This document shows, piece after piece, positions 8,278 through 16,960 of a stretch of DNA of 64,000 nucleotides. Source of the stretch: Burkholderia sp. GAS332 (lineage in GTDB: Bacteria > Pseudomonadota > Gammaproteobacteria > Burkholderiales > Burkholderiaceae); assembly GCA_900142905.1 (NCBI GenBank), contig FSRV01000002.1, forward strand, positions 868,001 to 932,000. Direction: 5' to 3'. Numbering within the stretch: the first letter of the stretch is position 1; the number at the start of each line of letters is the position of its first letter. Under the pieces are notes generated by a model. That model saw only the letters and a program-made list of their open reading frames with translations, did no database searches and was not told the origin of the DNA. Both the position numbers and the translations under genes were made by a program.

Positions 8278-9435
8278 ATGGCGAGCATTTCGTTGAGAGG
8301 CGTGCAGAAGGCGTATGGCGACGGCGCGCTGGTGATCCGCGATGTCGATCTGGAGATCGGCGAGAACGAGTTCTGCGTGTTTCTCGGGCCGTCCGGCTGC
8401 GGCAAGTCCACCTTGCTGCGGATGATTGCCGGCCTCGAAGACGTGACTGACGGCGACCTGTCGATTGCCGGCCGCCTCGTCAACGACGTACCGGCGGCGC
8501 AGCGCGGCGTGGCGATGGTGTTCCAGAGCTACGCGCTGTTTCCGCATATGACCGTGTTCGAAAACATGGCATTCGGCCTCAAGCTCGCCAAAACTCCCAA
8601 AGACGAAATTGACCGCAAGGTGCGGGAAGCCGCGCGCATCTTGCAACTGGAGGCCCTGCTCGAGCGCCGGCCGAAGGCGCTGTCCGGCGGCCAGCGGCAG
8701 CGCGTGGCGATTGGCCGGGCCATCGTACGCCAGCCGGGCGTGTTCCTGTTCGACGAACCGCTGTCCAATCTCGATGCGACGCTGCGTGGCCAGACCCGCA
8801 TCGAAATCGCGCGGCTGCATAAGCAGTTCGCCAAAGCCAGCGTGGTGTACGTCACGCACGACCAGATTGAAGCGATGACGCTCGCCGACAAGATCGTGCT
8901 GCTGCACGCGGGTAAGGACACCGAGCGCTACGGCAGCATCGCGCAGATCGGCGCGCCGCTCGAGTTGTATCACCGTCCAAAGAGCCGTTTCGTTGCCGGT
9001 TTCATTGGTTCGCCGCGCATGAACTTTTTGCCGGGGCGGGTGGCGTCGGTCGATCCGCAGGGCGTGACCGTCACGCTCGATCACACCGATGAAAACGTGC
9101 GCGTGCCGGTCCGCGGCGATGGGTTCCAGGCGTCGCAACCCGTCACGCTCGGCGTGCGTCCGGAACACCTCGAATTCATCGGCGCGGCAACTTCTGATAA
9201 CGCGCAGGACGCCGTGCTGACCCGCACCGTGTCCCTCGTCGAACAGCTCGGCGAGCATAGCTATGTCCACCTCGATCAGCCCGGCGGCGCCGCGCTGATC
9301 GCCAAGGCGCCGGGCGACACACGCCTCGCGCCGGGTGACCGCGCGAGCTTGCGTGTTCCCAGCCGCGCTTGCCATTTGTTTACCGAAGACGGCTTCGCCG
9401 CCGCTTCGCTCGAATCCGTCGAACACTACGCATAG
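8278..9435 (+). CDS. ABC transporter ATP-binding protein (MalK/UgpC type) of the galactoside operon
   Basis: 385 residues. Walker A is [14 protein letters not shown], the signature is [16 protein letters not shown], Walker B is [15 protein letters not shown], and the switch histidine lies in [20 protein letters not shown]-type regulatory domain follows from about residue 240 ([14 protein letters not shown], then [12 protein letters not shown]). This is the CUT1 ATPase form that serves two-permease oligosaccharide importers, which matches the two permease genes at the end of this operon. The GH42 gene starts 11 bp after the stop. Start ATG 8278 has a CGGAG Shine-Dalgarno. It is unusual for a CUT1 operon to begin with the ATPase gene. 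Confidence 0.92.
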   Translation: MASISLRGVQKAYGDGALVIRDVDLEIGENEFCVFLGPSGCGKSTLLRMIAGLEDVTDGDLSIAGRLVNDVPAAQRGVAMVFQSYALFPHMTVFENMAFGLKLAKTPKDEIDRKVREAARILQLEALLERRPKALSGGQRQRVAIGRAIVRQPGVFLFDEPLSNLDATLRGQTRIEIARLHKQFAKASVVYVTHDQIEAMTLADKIVLLHAGKDTERYGSIAQIGAPLELYHRPKSRFVAGFIGSPRMNFLPGRVASVDPQGVTVTLDHTDENVRVPVRGDGFQASQPVTLGVRPEHLEFIGAATSDNAQDAVLTRTVSLVEQLGEHSYVHLDQPGGAALIAKAPGDTRLAPGDRASLRVPSRACHLFTEDGFAAASLESVEHYA

Positions 9436-9446
9436 AGGACATTCGG

Positions 9447-11447
9447 ATGCGCCTTGGAGTCTGTTATTACCCGGAACACTGGCCGGAGTCGATGTGGGAA
9501 GACGACGCTCGCCGGATGAAGGCACTTGGCATCGAGCAGGTGCGAATCGCCGAATTTGCATGGAGCCGGATGGAGCCCACGCCAGGCGAATATGACTGGG
9601 GCTGGCTGGATCGCGCGATCGACGTACTCGGCGCAGCCGGTCTGCAGGTCGTCATGTGCACGCCGACGGCGACGCCGCCCAAGTGGCTGATCGATCGTCA
9701 TCCGGACATTCTGCCGATTGGTGCGGATGGCCGTCCTCGCGCCTTCGGCTCACGCCGTCACTACGATTTCTCCTCGCCCTCGTATTTCACCGCATCGCAG
9801 CGGATCTGCACGGCAATCGCCGAGCGCTACGGCAAGCATCCCACTGTCGCGTACTGGCAGACCGATAACGAATTCGGCTGCCATCACACGGTAATCAGTT
9901 ATTCGCCGGCGGCAGTAGGGCGCTTTCGCGAGTGGCTCAAGGCGCGCTATCAAACCATCGATGCGCTGAACCGCGCGTGGGGCACGGTGTTCTGGAGCAT
10001 GGAATACCGCAGCTTCGACGAGATCGACGCGCCGGTGGCGACCGTCACCGAAGCGCATCCGTCACACCGGCTCGATTACCGGCGCTTCGCCTCCGACGAA
10101 GTGGCGCGCTACAACCGCATGCAGGTCGAGATCATCCGTGCGCATTCGCCGGGGCGGCCGGTCGCGCACAACTTCATGCAGCTCTTTACCGAGTTCGATC
10201 ACTACAAGGTGGCGGCCGATCTCGATGTCGCGGCGTGGGACAGCTATCCGCTCGGCGCGCTCGAAGAGCAGTGGTTTGCGCCGGACGTGAAGGCGCGCTG
10301 GTTGCGCAGCGGGCATCCCGACTTCGCGTCGTTCAATCATGACGTGTATCGCGGCATGTCGAAGCTGCCGTTCTGGGTAATGGAGCAGCAGCCCGGTCCG
10401 GTGAACTGGGCGCAATGGAATCCCGCGCCGCTGCCTGGCATGGTGCGGCTGTGGAGCTGGGAGGCGTTCGCGCACGGCGCGGGCTGTGTGTCGTATTTCC
10501 GCTGGCGCCAGGCGCCGTTTGCGCAGGAGCAGATGCATGCCGGCCTGAACACGCCCGATAACAAGCTCGACGCCGGCGGTCGTGAGGCCGCGCAGGTTGC
10601 GGACGAGATTCGCGCGGTGCTTGCCGCGAACGCCGACGCTGACGCCAAGATTCGCTCGAAGGTCGCGCTCGTCTACGACTACGAAGCGAAGTGGCTCTTC
10701 GAGATTCATCCGCAAGGCGCGGACTTTCACTATCCGCGCTTCGCATTCGAGTACTACTCGGCGCTGCGTGCGCTCGGACTGGATGTCGATATCGTGCCGG
10801 TCGATGCGTCGCTCGACGGCTATCGTCTGATCGTCGTGCCGCCGTTGCCGGTCGTGCCTGCCGATTTCGCCGCACGGCTCGCAAGCTCGGGCGCGCAAGT
10901 CGTGTTGGGCCCACGCACGGGCTCGAAGACGGCAGACCTGCAGATTCCGTCCAACCTGCCGCCGGGTGCGCTGGCCTCGGTGCTGCCGTTGCGTGTATGG
11001 CGCGTCGAATCGATGCGGCCGAATGTGACCGAAGCTGTGCGGCTCGCGGATAGCCTGGACGCGAGTGTGGAAGACGGCGTCGCGCGCCACTGGCGCGATT
11101 TCATCGAAGGCGAAGGCGGCAGCGATGCAACGAGCGCGCTTGACGTGCGAGCCCATTTCGCCGACGGCCATCCTGCCTACGTGAAAAGCGGCGCGTTTCA
11201 TTACCTCGCGAGCCTGTTCGACGACGCGCTCACCGTTCGCCTGTTCGCGCAGATCGCGAGCGAAGCGGGCGTGGGCACAACACCCCTCGGCGACAATGTA
11301 CGCCTCAGCCGCCGTGGTGCGCTGACCTACGTGTTCAACTACGGCGATCAGACGCACACGCTGGCCGATGTTGCCGACGACGCTTTCGTGATCGGTTCAC
11401 GCGCCGTCGAACCGCAGGGTGTGGCCGTCTATCGATCGGGTCAATGA
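9447..11447 (+). CDS. Beta-galactosidase, glycoside hydrolase family 42
   Basis: 666 residues. The N-terminus [20 protein letters not shown] is characteristic of GH42. The acid/base glutamate is E142 in the motif QTDNEFG and the nucleophile is E313 in WVMEQQPGP. The TIM barrel is followed by a trimerisation domain (about 400-600) and a small C-terminal beta domain ([17 protein letters not shown]). There is no signal peptide, so it hydrolyses imported galactosides in the cytoplasm. A longer frame exists upstream, but ATG 9447 fits the family and lies 11 bp after the ATPase gene with a GAGGA Shine-Dalgarno. GH42 enzymes often act on plant galactans or galacto-oligosaccharides rather than lactose. 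That preference is inference here. Confidence 0.93.
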   Translation: MRLGVCYYPEHWPESMWEDDARRMKALGIEQVRIAEFAWSRMEPTPGEYDWGWLDRAIDVLGAAGLQVVMCTPTATPPKWLIDRHPDILPIGADGRPRAFGSRRHYDFSSPSYFTASQRICTAIAERYGKHPTVAYWQTDNEFGCHHTVISYSPAAVGRFREWLKARYQTIDALNRAWGTVFWSMEYRSFDEIDAPVATVTEAHPSHRLDYRRFASDEVARYNRMQVEIIRAHSPGRPVAHNFMQLFTEFDHYKVAADLDVAAWDSYPLGALEEQWFAPDVKARWLRSGHPDFASFNHDVYRGMSKLPFWVMEQQPGPVNWAQWNPAPLPGMVRLWSWEAFAHGAGCVSYFRWRQAPFAQEQMHAGLNTPDNKLDAGGREAAQVADEIRAVLAANADADAKIRSKVALVYDYEAKWLFEIHPQGADFHYPRFAFEYYSALRALGLDVDIVPVDASLDGYRLIVVPPLPVVPADFAARLASSGAQVVLGPRTGSKTADLQIPSNLPPGALASVLPLRVWRVESMRPNVTEAVRLADSLDASVEDGVARHWRDFIEGEGGSDATSALDVRAHFADGHPAYVKSGAFHYLASLFDDALTVRLFAQIASEAGVGTTPLGDNVRLSRRGALTYVFNYGDQTHTLADVADDAFVIGSRAVEPQGVAVYRSGQ

Positions 11448-11464
11448 TTTGAAGCGCTAAACGA
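11447..11464. promoter_or_regulatory. Internal operator-like site before the binding-protein gene
   Basis: ATTTGAAGCGCTAAAC, overlapping the stop of the beta-galactosidase gene, shares the AAGCGCTWAA core with the main LacI operator at 8225-8240. It is only partly symmetric, with AGCGCT as the perfect centre. It lies about 60 bp before the binding-protein start and may be a secondary site of the same repressor. Confidence 0.4.
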
Positions 11465-11521
11465 AGGATTCCATGCAGTAACAACAACGACGCAAGATCA
11501 AGGCATAAAGGAGACAGCAAC

Positions 11522-12775
11522 ATGGCACTGAAACCACGCAAGATTCTGCTGGCACTCGCGCTGGCCGCGGCCGCCGCGGGGGCATCCGTCGTCAGCACGG
11601 CACAGGCCGGCACGCTCGAGGTCAATATCGCGTTCAAGGGCGCGAGTCAACGCGCCGTCTGGCAGTCGATCATCGACGACTTCAAGAAAACGCATCCCGG
11701 TACCGACGTGAAGGTGTCGTTCATCGACGAAGAAGCGTACAAGGTCCAGTTGCCTGGTTGGCTCTCCACCGTCGCGCCCGATATCGTCAACTGGCATGAC
11801 GGCGAGCGGATGGCGTATTACGCGCAGCGCGGTCTGTTCGAAGATCTGAGCGGCGACTGGGTGAAGAACGGCTGGAACGACATGTATGCGTCGACGAAGG
11901 AAGCGTCGTCGTATAAGGGCAAGCAGTATGCCGCGCCAACCGTGTATTACTCGTGGGGCATGTTCTATCGCAAGGATCTGTTCCAGAAGGTCGGCATTAG
12001 CGGCGAACCGAAAACGTGGGACCAGTTTCTCGACGACTGCAAGAAGCTGAAAGCGGCCGGCATTACGCCGATTGCCGTGGCGGGCCGTGATTCATGGACG
12101 CTGGCCGGCTGGTTCGACTACCTCGACCTGCGCCTGAACGGCAACGCGTTCCACCAGAAACTGATGGCGGGCGACATCGCGTACACCGATCCGCGCGTGA
12201 AGAAGGTCTACACGACGTGGAAGCAGCTGATCGACGCGGGCTATTTCATCGACAACTCGCTCTCCTACGATCTGGATGCCGTGCAGCCGTTCCTGTTCCA
12301 GGGCAAGGCCGCGATGATGCTGATGGGCACCTTCATCACCGGTGGTTTCCCGCCGAGCGTCAAGCCGGAAATGGGTTACTTCCAGTTCCCGATCATCGAC
12401 GCGAACGTGCCCACGGCCGAAGAGGGGCCGGTCGAATCGCTGAATATTCCGTCGAAGGCGAAGAACAAGGCGGATGCGCGTGCCTTCCTTGCGTTCGTCG
12501 AGACGCCGGAAAATGGTGCGAAGCTGGCGGCCGGGCTCGGCTCGCTGTCGGCGAACAGCAAGTCGCCGGAACCCGAGGATCCCATCTCGAAGATCGGCTT
12601 CCAGATTCTCGCGAACACGAAGGGCGGCATTGCGCAGTTCTACGATCGCGACATGACGAAGGAAATGGCCGATGAGGGGATGAAGGGGATGCAGCAATTC
12701 ATCTCCGATCCGTCCAAGCTCGACGACATCCTCGCGCAACTCGAGCAGACGCGTAAGCGGATCTACAAGAAGTGA
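11522..12775 (+). CDS. ABC transporter substrate-binding protein (CUT1 type, oligosaccharide)
   Basis: 417 residues. The signal peptide ends at about residue 30 (LAAAAAGASVVSTAQA), followed by a type II periplasmic binding fold (VNIAFKGASQRAVWQSIIDD, then KTHPGTDVKVSF). The family feature ALWGKGAMMLMGTF-like segment appears here as GKAAMMLMGTFITGGFP. Trp and Tyr residues across the protein (WHDGERMAYYAQRG, YYSWGMFYRKD) suit sugar stacking. It starts at ATG 11522 with AAGGAGA, 74 bp after the GH42 gene. It is the likely receptor for a galactoside that the two permeases import and the GH42 enzyme splits. Confidence 0.9.
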   Translation: MALKPRKILLALALAAAAAGASVVSTAQAGTLEVNIAFKGASQRAVWQSIIDDFKKTHPGTDVKVSFIDEEAYKVQLPGWLSTVAPDIVNWHDGERMAYYAQRGLFEDLSGDWVKNGWNDMYASTKEASSYKGKQYAAPTVYYSWGMFYRKDLFQKVGISGEPKTWDQFLDDCKKLKAAGITPIAVAGRDSWTLAGWFDYLDLRLNGNAFHQKLMAGDIAYTDPRVKKVYTTWKQLIDAGYFIDNSLSYDLDAVQPFLFQGKAAMMLMGTFITGGFPPSVKPEMGYFQFPIIDANVPTAEEGPVESLNIPSKAKNKADARAFLAFVETPENGAKLAAGLGSLSANSKSPEPEDPISKIGFQILANTKGGIAQFYDRDMTKEMADEGMKGMQQFISDPSKLDDILAQLEQTRKRIYKK

Positions 12776-12830
12776 GCGGTGGCGGCCCTGGTTTGGGCCG
12801 CTACGCGTTGCATCAGATCGGTAACTATGT

Positions 12831-12924
12831 TGCATGGGACCAGATTACGTGCTTTGCACCAACTCTGGTCGACAGCTTTGCATGGGACCAGAGTAAGCGC
12901 TAAAGCACTAACTCTGGTCGACAG
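12831..12924 (+). repeat. Tandem hairpin repeat between binding-protein and permease genes
   Basis: Two units of 45 and 46 bp (12831-12875 and 12879-12924) sit 48 bp apart. Each begins TGCATGGGACCAGA and ends AACTCTGGTCGACAG, so each can fold through the CCAGA/TCTGG arms. The middles differ: unit 1 has TTACGTGCTTTGCACC and unit 2 has GTAAGCGCTAAAGCACT, the latter with the LacI-site core. The last unit ends next to the permease Shine-Dalgarno. Confidence 0.85.
12891..12906. promoter_or_regulatory. Internal operator-like site before the permease genes
   Basis: GAGTAAGCGCTAAAGC carries the AAGCGCTWAA core also seen at 8230-8238 and 11452-11460. It forms the loop of the second tandem hairpin unit and ends 28 bp before the permease start. 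It may be a third LacI-family site or may act in the RNA as part of the hairpin. Confidence 0.4.
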
Positions 12925-12934
12925 GAGAATGATT

Positions 12935-13927
12935 GTGTCGCACTCTGTCACCCGTCACACTGTCGGCGGTCCTGCCGAACCCGGTGGTGCTGGCCTGCCT
13001 GGTTCGGGCGTACCCGCTTCGAGCGGGTCGTCGCGCGGCGGGCCGCCAGGCGTGGCGCGCCGGCGCCGTCCATCGCCAACCTCGCGCCGGCAACGGCGAG
13101 CCGCCTTTCTATTTCTCGCGCCTGCCTGCGTGATGGTGGCGATCTACGTTGTGTGGCCGATCATTTCGACCATCCGCCTGAGCTTTTTCAACTGGGATGG
13201 GATGACCGACCCGTCTTTCGTCGGCCTCGCTAACTATGTCGAGTTGTTCCATGCGCCGACGTTCTACACGGCGCTAAAGAATAACCTCGTCTGGCTGCTG
13301 CTGTTCCTGCTTGCACCGCCGATGGGGCTCGCCGTCGCGCTCTATCTGAACCAGGCGGTGGCCGGCATCCGCATCGTCAAATCGCTGTTCTTCGCGCCGT
13401 TCGTTTTATCGGGCGTGGTGGTCGGTTTGATCTTCTCGTGGTTCTACGACCCAACCTTCGGCTTGCTCGCGATGATTCTCGGGCACGGGGTGCCGGTGCT
13501 CGGCGACCCGCGTTACGCGACCCTCGGGATCGTGTTCGCGGCGCTGTGGCCACAAACCGCGTACTGCATGATTCTCTACCTGACCGGACTGACGTCGCTG
13601 AACGCCGAGCAAATCGAGGCTGCGCGAATGGAGGGCGCACGCGGCTGGTCGATGCTGTGGCACGTGATCCTGCCGCAGTTGCGGCCGACCACGTTCATGG
13701 CGATCGTCGTCACGGTGATCGGTGCGTTGCGCAGCTTCGATCTGATTTCGGTGATGACCGGCGGTGGACCGTTCGAAAGTTCGACCGTGCTCGCGTACTA
13801 CATGTACGACCAGGCGATCAAGTATTACCGCATCGGCTATTCCGCGGCGGTGGCCGTCGTGCTGTTCGCGATCATGCTGGTGTACATCGTCTATCACTTG
13901 CGCCGCATGCTGCGCGCCGAGCAATAA
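12935..13927 (+). CDS. ABC transporter permease 1 (CUT1, MalF type)
   Basis: 330 residues. An N-terminal tail of about 50 residues rich in Gly, Pro and Arg precedes six membrane helices from about residue 52 (AAFLFLAPACVMVAIYVVWP). The cytoplasmic EAA loop that meets the ATPase is EQIEAARMEGARGWSMLWHV, near residue 225. I chose GTG 12935 because AGGAG at 12923-12927 is correctly spaced for it, while the in-frame ATG 12929 is too close. The second permease begins 10 bp after the stop. The unusually basic cytoplasmic tail is not needed for the family fold. Confidence 0.88.
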   Translation: MSHSVTRHTVGGPAEPGGAGLPGSGVPASSGSSRGGPPGVARRRRPSPTSRRQRRAAFLFLAPACVMVAIYVVWPIISTIRLSFFNWDGMTDPSFVGLANYVELFHAPTFYTALKNNLVWLLLFLLAPPMGLAVALYLNQAVAGIRIVKSLFFAPFVLSGVVVGLIFSWFYDPTFGLLAMILGHGVPVLGDPRYATLGIVFAALWPQTAYCMILYLTGLTSLNAEQIEAARMEGARGWSMLWHVILPQLRPTTFMAIVVTVIGALRSFDLISVMTGGGPFESSTVLAYYMYDQAIKYYRIGYSAAVAVVLFAIMLVYIVYHLRRMLRAEQ

Positions 13928-13937
13928 GGAGCCGCTC

Positions 13938-14789
13938 ATGTTTCCGATCCCGATCGACAAATGGAAGCCGGCGACGCGCCGCGTGTACAAATTGACCTTG
14001 CCGCTCGCGCTGCTGATCTGGCTGCTGCCGATGATCGCGGTTCTCGTGACCTCGGTGCGCTCGACGGAAGAACTGAGCGAGGGCAACTATTGGGGCTGGC
14101 CGAAGCACTTCGCGATGTTCGATAACTATCGCGAGGCGTTGACGACCTCGCCGATGCTGCATTACTTCTGGAACAGCGTGCTGATTACGGTGCCCGCTGT
14201 AGTCGGTTCGATTTCGCTTGCGGCGATGGCGGGATTCGCGCTGGCTATCTATCGGTTTCGCGGGAATTCGACGCTGTTCGCGACGTTCGTTGCGGGCAAT
14301 TTTGTCCCGGTGCAGGTGTTGATGATTCCGGTGCGGGATCTCTCATTGCAACTCGGCTTGTTCAATACGGTGAGCGCGCTGATTCTGTTCCATGTGTCGT
14401 TTCAGACTGGCTTCTGCGCGTTGTTTCTGCGGAACTTTATCAAGCAGTTGCCATTTGAACTGGTCGAGGCGGCGCGGATCGAAGGCGCGAACGAATGGAC
14501 GGTATTCTTCAAGATTGTGTTGCCCTTGATCCGTCCCGCGCTTGCGGCGCTGGCGATCCTCGTATTCACGTTCGTGTGGAATGACTACTTCTGGGCGCTG
14601 TGTCTGACGCAAGGTGACGACGCTGCGCCGATTACCGTAGGCGTCGCGGCGTTGAAGGGGCAGTGGACCACGGCGTGGAATCTTGTGTCCGCCGGGTCGA
14701 TTCTGGCCGCGTTGCCATCGGTTGCGATGTTCTTCGCGATGCAGAAGCACTTCGTGGCGGGATTGACGTTCGGGGCGACGAAAGGGTGA
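13938..14789 (+). CDS. ABC transporter permease 2 (CUT1, MalG type)
   Basis: 283 residues with six membrane helices. The first is TLPLALLIWLLPMIAVLVTS and the EAA loop is ELVEAARIEGANEWTVFFKI, near residue 185. Start ATG 13938 has AAGGAG eight bases upstream and is 10 bp after permease 1, so the two are translated together. A longer frame upstream overlaps permease 1 and has no support. It forms the channel as a heterodimer with the preceding gene product. A strong hairpin follows 7 bp after the stop and closes the operon. Confidence 0.92.
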   Translation: MFPIPIDKWKPATRRVYKLTLPLALLIWLLPMIAVLVTSVRSTEELSEGNYWGWPKHFAMFDNYREALTTSPMLHYFWNSVLITVPAVVGSISLAAMAGFALAIYRFRGNSTLFATFVAGNFVPVQVLMIPVRDLSLQLGLFNTVSALILFHVSFQTGFCALFLRNFIKQLPFELVEAARIEGANEWTVFFKIVLPLIRPALAALAILVFTFVWNDYFWALCLTQGDDAAPITVGVAALKGQWTTAWNLVSAGSILAALPSVAMFFAMQKHFVAGLTFGATKG

Positions 14790-14796
14790 AGAGGAC

Positions 14797-14825
14797 GCGC
14801 TACGCGAGGCAAGCTCGCGTAGCGC
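14797..14825. terminator. Bidirectional terminator-like hairpin
   Basis: Perfect 12-bp stem GCGCTACGCGAG / CTCGCGTAGCGC with a 5-nt loop, placed between the convergent permease-2 and porin genes. No T-tract follows on either strand, so termination may rely on the stem alone or on other factors. Confidence 0.55.
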
Positions 14826-14850
14826 CACTCGGGAACGACCGGGATTGGGA

Positions 14851-16038
14851 TTAGAACGTATGCCGGATCGCCGCACGGACGACAATCTGACTCGACGACG
14901 AGGACAGGTCCTGCGCGCCAGGCACGTACGCCTGATCCAGCGCTGATCCGGTGGCGTCGCCCGTGATCTTCTGAAAGGCGCCCTGAAGGTAGACATCAGT
15001 GCGCTTTGACAGGTTGTAGTCCGCCATCAGGCCCACGGTGTGAATCTTCGGCCGTACGCTGCCTGTCGTTGCATCATAGTTCTCCAGCGTATAGACGTAT
15101 TGCGCGCCCACAAAGAACGCCGGCGTGAACTGATATTTCCCGTTCAGTTCGAAATTCTGATACTTCAAGCTGGTCAACGTGCCGCCTGCAAGCGCGCCGC
15201 GAGTCGGTTCGATGCTTTCCTGTCCGCTGAGGTAGGCGAGATTCGCAGTCGGATTACTCATGTTCGTGTTGGTATAGACGAACCCGACGGTTGCCGGCCC
15301 GGCCGTATAGTTGATCCCTGCGCCAAAGATGCGCAAGCGCTCCGATTGAAAGTTCGCGTCGGCGGCGACTGTCGAACTCGAACCGGCAATTGCGCCACCG
15401 GACGTGGCGCCAGGATTGTCCGCATTCAGGTAGGACGCGGCGATCAACAATCCGCCGTTCGTGTACTGTGCGCCGACGCTCAACTGCCGGTTGTTGGCGA
15501 AGCCGGTGCTGTTGCTGAAGCTATACGTGCCGCCGAACTGGACACCGGCGATATCCGGACTCGCATACTTGACCGTGTTATTGACACGGAAGGTGTTATC
15601 CGTGTTGTCGTTGTCGAACGGATGGGATAACAGATAGCCACCCCAGTTACCGTTGGCTGTCGTCTGCGCGAGATAGTCGACCACCGAGTCGTATTGACGG
15701 CCGAGCGTAACCGTCCCGTACTGCTCGCTCTCGAGACCGACATAGGCCTGGCGTCCGAACCCGAGTCCGCCTTGTGCGAGCTTGCCGGTGTTGACATTGA
15801 AGCCGCTTTCGATCTGGAAGATCGTCTTGAGGCCGCCGCCGAGATCTTCGGAACCTTTCAGTCCCCAGCGGCTGCCCTGTGCATAACCGCTTGTCATTTC
15901 GTACACGTGGCTTCCGCCAACGTTATTTGTGAAGTCGAGCCCTTCGTCGATGACGCCATACAGGGTCACGCTGTTCTGCGCAAACGCCGACGTTGCACAT
16001 GCGGACGTTATTGCAATACAAATAATTGTTTTATTCAA
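14851..16038 (-). CDS. Outer-membrane trimeric porin (Burkholderiales OmpC-like)
   Basis: 395 residues. The signal peptide is MNKTIICIAITSACATSAFA, and the mature part starts QNSVTLYGVIDEGLDF, the classic beginning of Gram-negative porins of this order. Family marks are SRWGLKGSEDLGGGLK, FGRQAYVGLESEQYGTVTLG and the terminal aromatic residue in VRAAIRHTF, the signal for outer-membrane insertion. It forms a 16-stranded general diffusion pore. The start is a TTG at 16038, with AGGAT 7 bases upstream. The gene lies 104 bp after the amino-acid-binding protein gene and may share its induction, giving entry for the N-acyl amino acids that the amidohydrolase upstream would cleave. Confidence 0.92.
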   Translation of the reverse strand: MNKTIICIAITSACATSAFAQNSVTLYGVIDEGLDFTNNVGGSHVYEMTSGYAQGSRWGLKGSEDLGGGLKTIFQIESGFNVNTGKLAQGGLGFGRQAYVGLESEQYGTVTLGRQYDSVVDYLAQTTANGNWGGYLLSHPFDNDNTDNTFRVNNTVKYASPDIAGVQFGGTYSFSNSTGFANNRQLSVGAQYTNGGLLIAASYLNADNPGATSGGAIAGSSSTVAADANFQSERLRIFGAGINYTAGPATVGFVYTNTNMSNPTANLAYLSGQESIEPTRGALAGGTLTSLKYQNFELNGKYQFTPAFFVGAQYVYTLENYDATTGSVRPKIHTVGLMADYNLSKRTDVYLQGAFQKITGDATGSALDQAYVPGAQDLSSSSSQIVVRAAIRHTF

Positions 16039-16117
16039 TTCGTCATCCTGAATATATGAGATATTTTTCTATTCGATTGCTGTCGACCCAACCTGAGATC
16101 TACCGGAGTCGTAAATA

Positions 16118-16133
16118 GAGCGGCAAAGCGCTC
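16118..16133 (-). terminator. Weak hairpin after the binding-protein gene
   Basis: GAGCG and CGCTC arms with a 6-nt loop, followed on the minus strand by TATTTAC. It sits 10 bp after the stop of the binding-protein gene and could separate it from the porin gene. The stem is only 5 bp. Confidence 0.3.
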
Positions 16134-16142
16134 AGGTCCGGC

Positions 16143-16931
16143 TCACTTCGCGCCGTAGATGTCGAAGTCGAAGTACTTCCGGTTGATCTTTGCGTAAGTC
16201 CCATTCGCCAGGATGGCAGCCAGTGCCTGATTGAACGCATCGCGCAGCGCGACGTCCTGCTTGCGAAGACCAAGACCATCGCCGAGACCGAAATACTTCG
16301 GATCGTCCAAAGCCGGGCCGGCAAACTTGTAGTCCTTGCCCTCAGGCTTCTTGAGAAAACCGTCGTTCGCTTCGATCGATGCCTGAAATGCCGCATCGAG
16401 CCGTCCCGCTAACAGGTCCGTGTAGACCTGATCCTGATTCTGGTACGAGACGATCTGCACGCCCGCCGGTTGCCACTCTGCCTTGGCGTAGTCTTCCTGG
16501 CTCGAACCCTGTTCGACACCGACACGTTTCCCCTTTAGCGAAGCCGCAGTCGGCAGCAGATCGGAGTTGCGCTTGACGACCAGTCGTGCCGGTGCATTGG
16601 AAATCTTGTTCGTGAACGCGATCTGCTGCATGCGCTTGGGCGTGATAGTCATCGAAGACGAGATCGCATCGAATTTTCTCGCCAGCAGGCCAGGGATCAT
16701 GCCGTCGAAGCTGGTTTCGACCCATACGCAGCGCGCATGAAGCTCGGCACAGAGCGCGTTGGCGATGTCCACGCCAAAGCCGGTCAGCTTTCCGTCTGGC
16801 GTCTTGTACTCCAGCGGCGGGTAAGTCGGGTCAACCGCCAGCTTGATTTCCTTGCCGGACCAGTCGGCAGCATTGGCGGCACCGGACAGTGCCATCAAAC
16901 CGAACGAGATTGCTGCAAGTGTCTTCTTCAC
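16143..16931 (-). CDS. Periplasmic amino-acid-binding protein (HisJ/ArgT type), orphan
   Basis: 262 residues. The signal peptide ends at SGAANAA, then comes the family 3 solute-binding fold: IKLAVDPTYPPLEYKTPDG, GFGVDIANALCAEL, and FDGMIPGLLARKFDAISS with SMTITPKR. The pair of cysteines near residues 60 and 68 (LCAELHARCVW) matches the disulfide of the lysine/arginine/ornithine- and histidine-binding proteins. Start is GTG 16931 with GAGGAGA upstream. No ABC permease or ATPase gene is beside it, so it must use a transporter encoded elsewhere or act with the local amidohydrolase gene 29 bp upstream, with which it is almost certainly cotranscribed. Confidence 0.88.
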   Translation of the reverse strand: MKKTLAAISFGLMALSGAANAADWSGKEIKLAVDPTYPPLEYKTPDGKLTGFGVDIANALCAELHARCVWVETSFDGMIPGLLARKFDAISSSMTITPKRMQQIAFTNKISNAPARLVVKRNSDLLPTAASLKGKRVGVEQGSSQEDYAKAEWQPAGVQIVSYQNQDQVYTDLLAGRLDAAFQASIEANDGFLKKPEGKDYKFAGPALDDPKYFGLGDGLGLRKQDVALRDAFNQALAAILANGTYAKINRKYFDFDIYGAK

Positions 16932-16960
16932 GTGTGTTTCTCCTCAACGTCGTTGTTGAA

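Noticed and set aside
8257..9561. A 434-residue minus-strand frame opposite the ABC ATPase gene
   Set aside because: Walker motifs and operon position prove the plus-strand gene; the shadow has none.
14797..14825. Hairpin as part of a dispersed REP-like repeat
   Set aside because: No second copy was noticed in the window, and its place between convergent genes fits a terminator.
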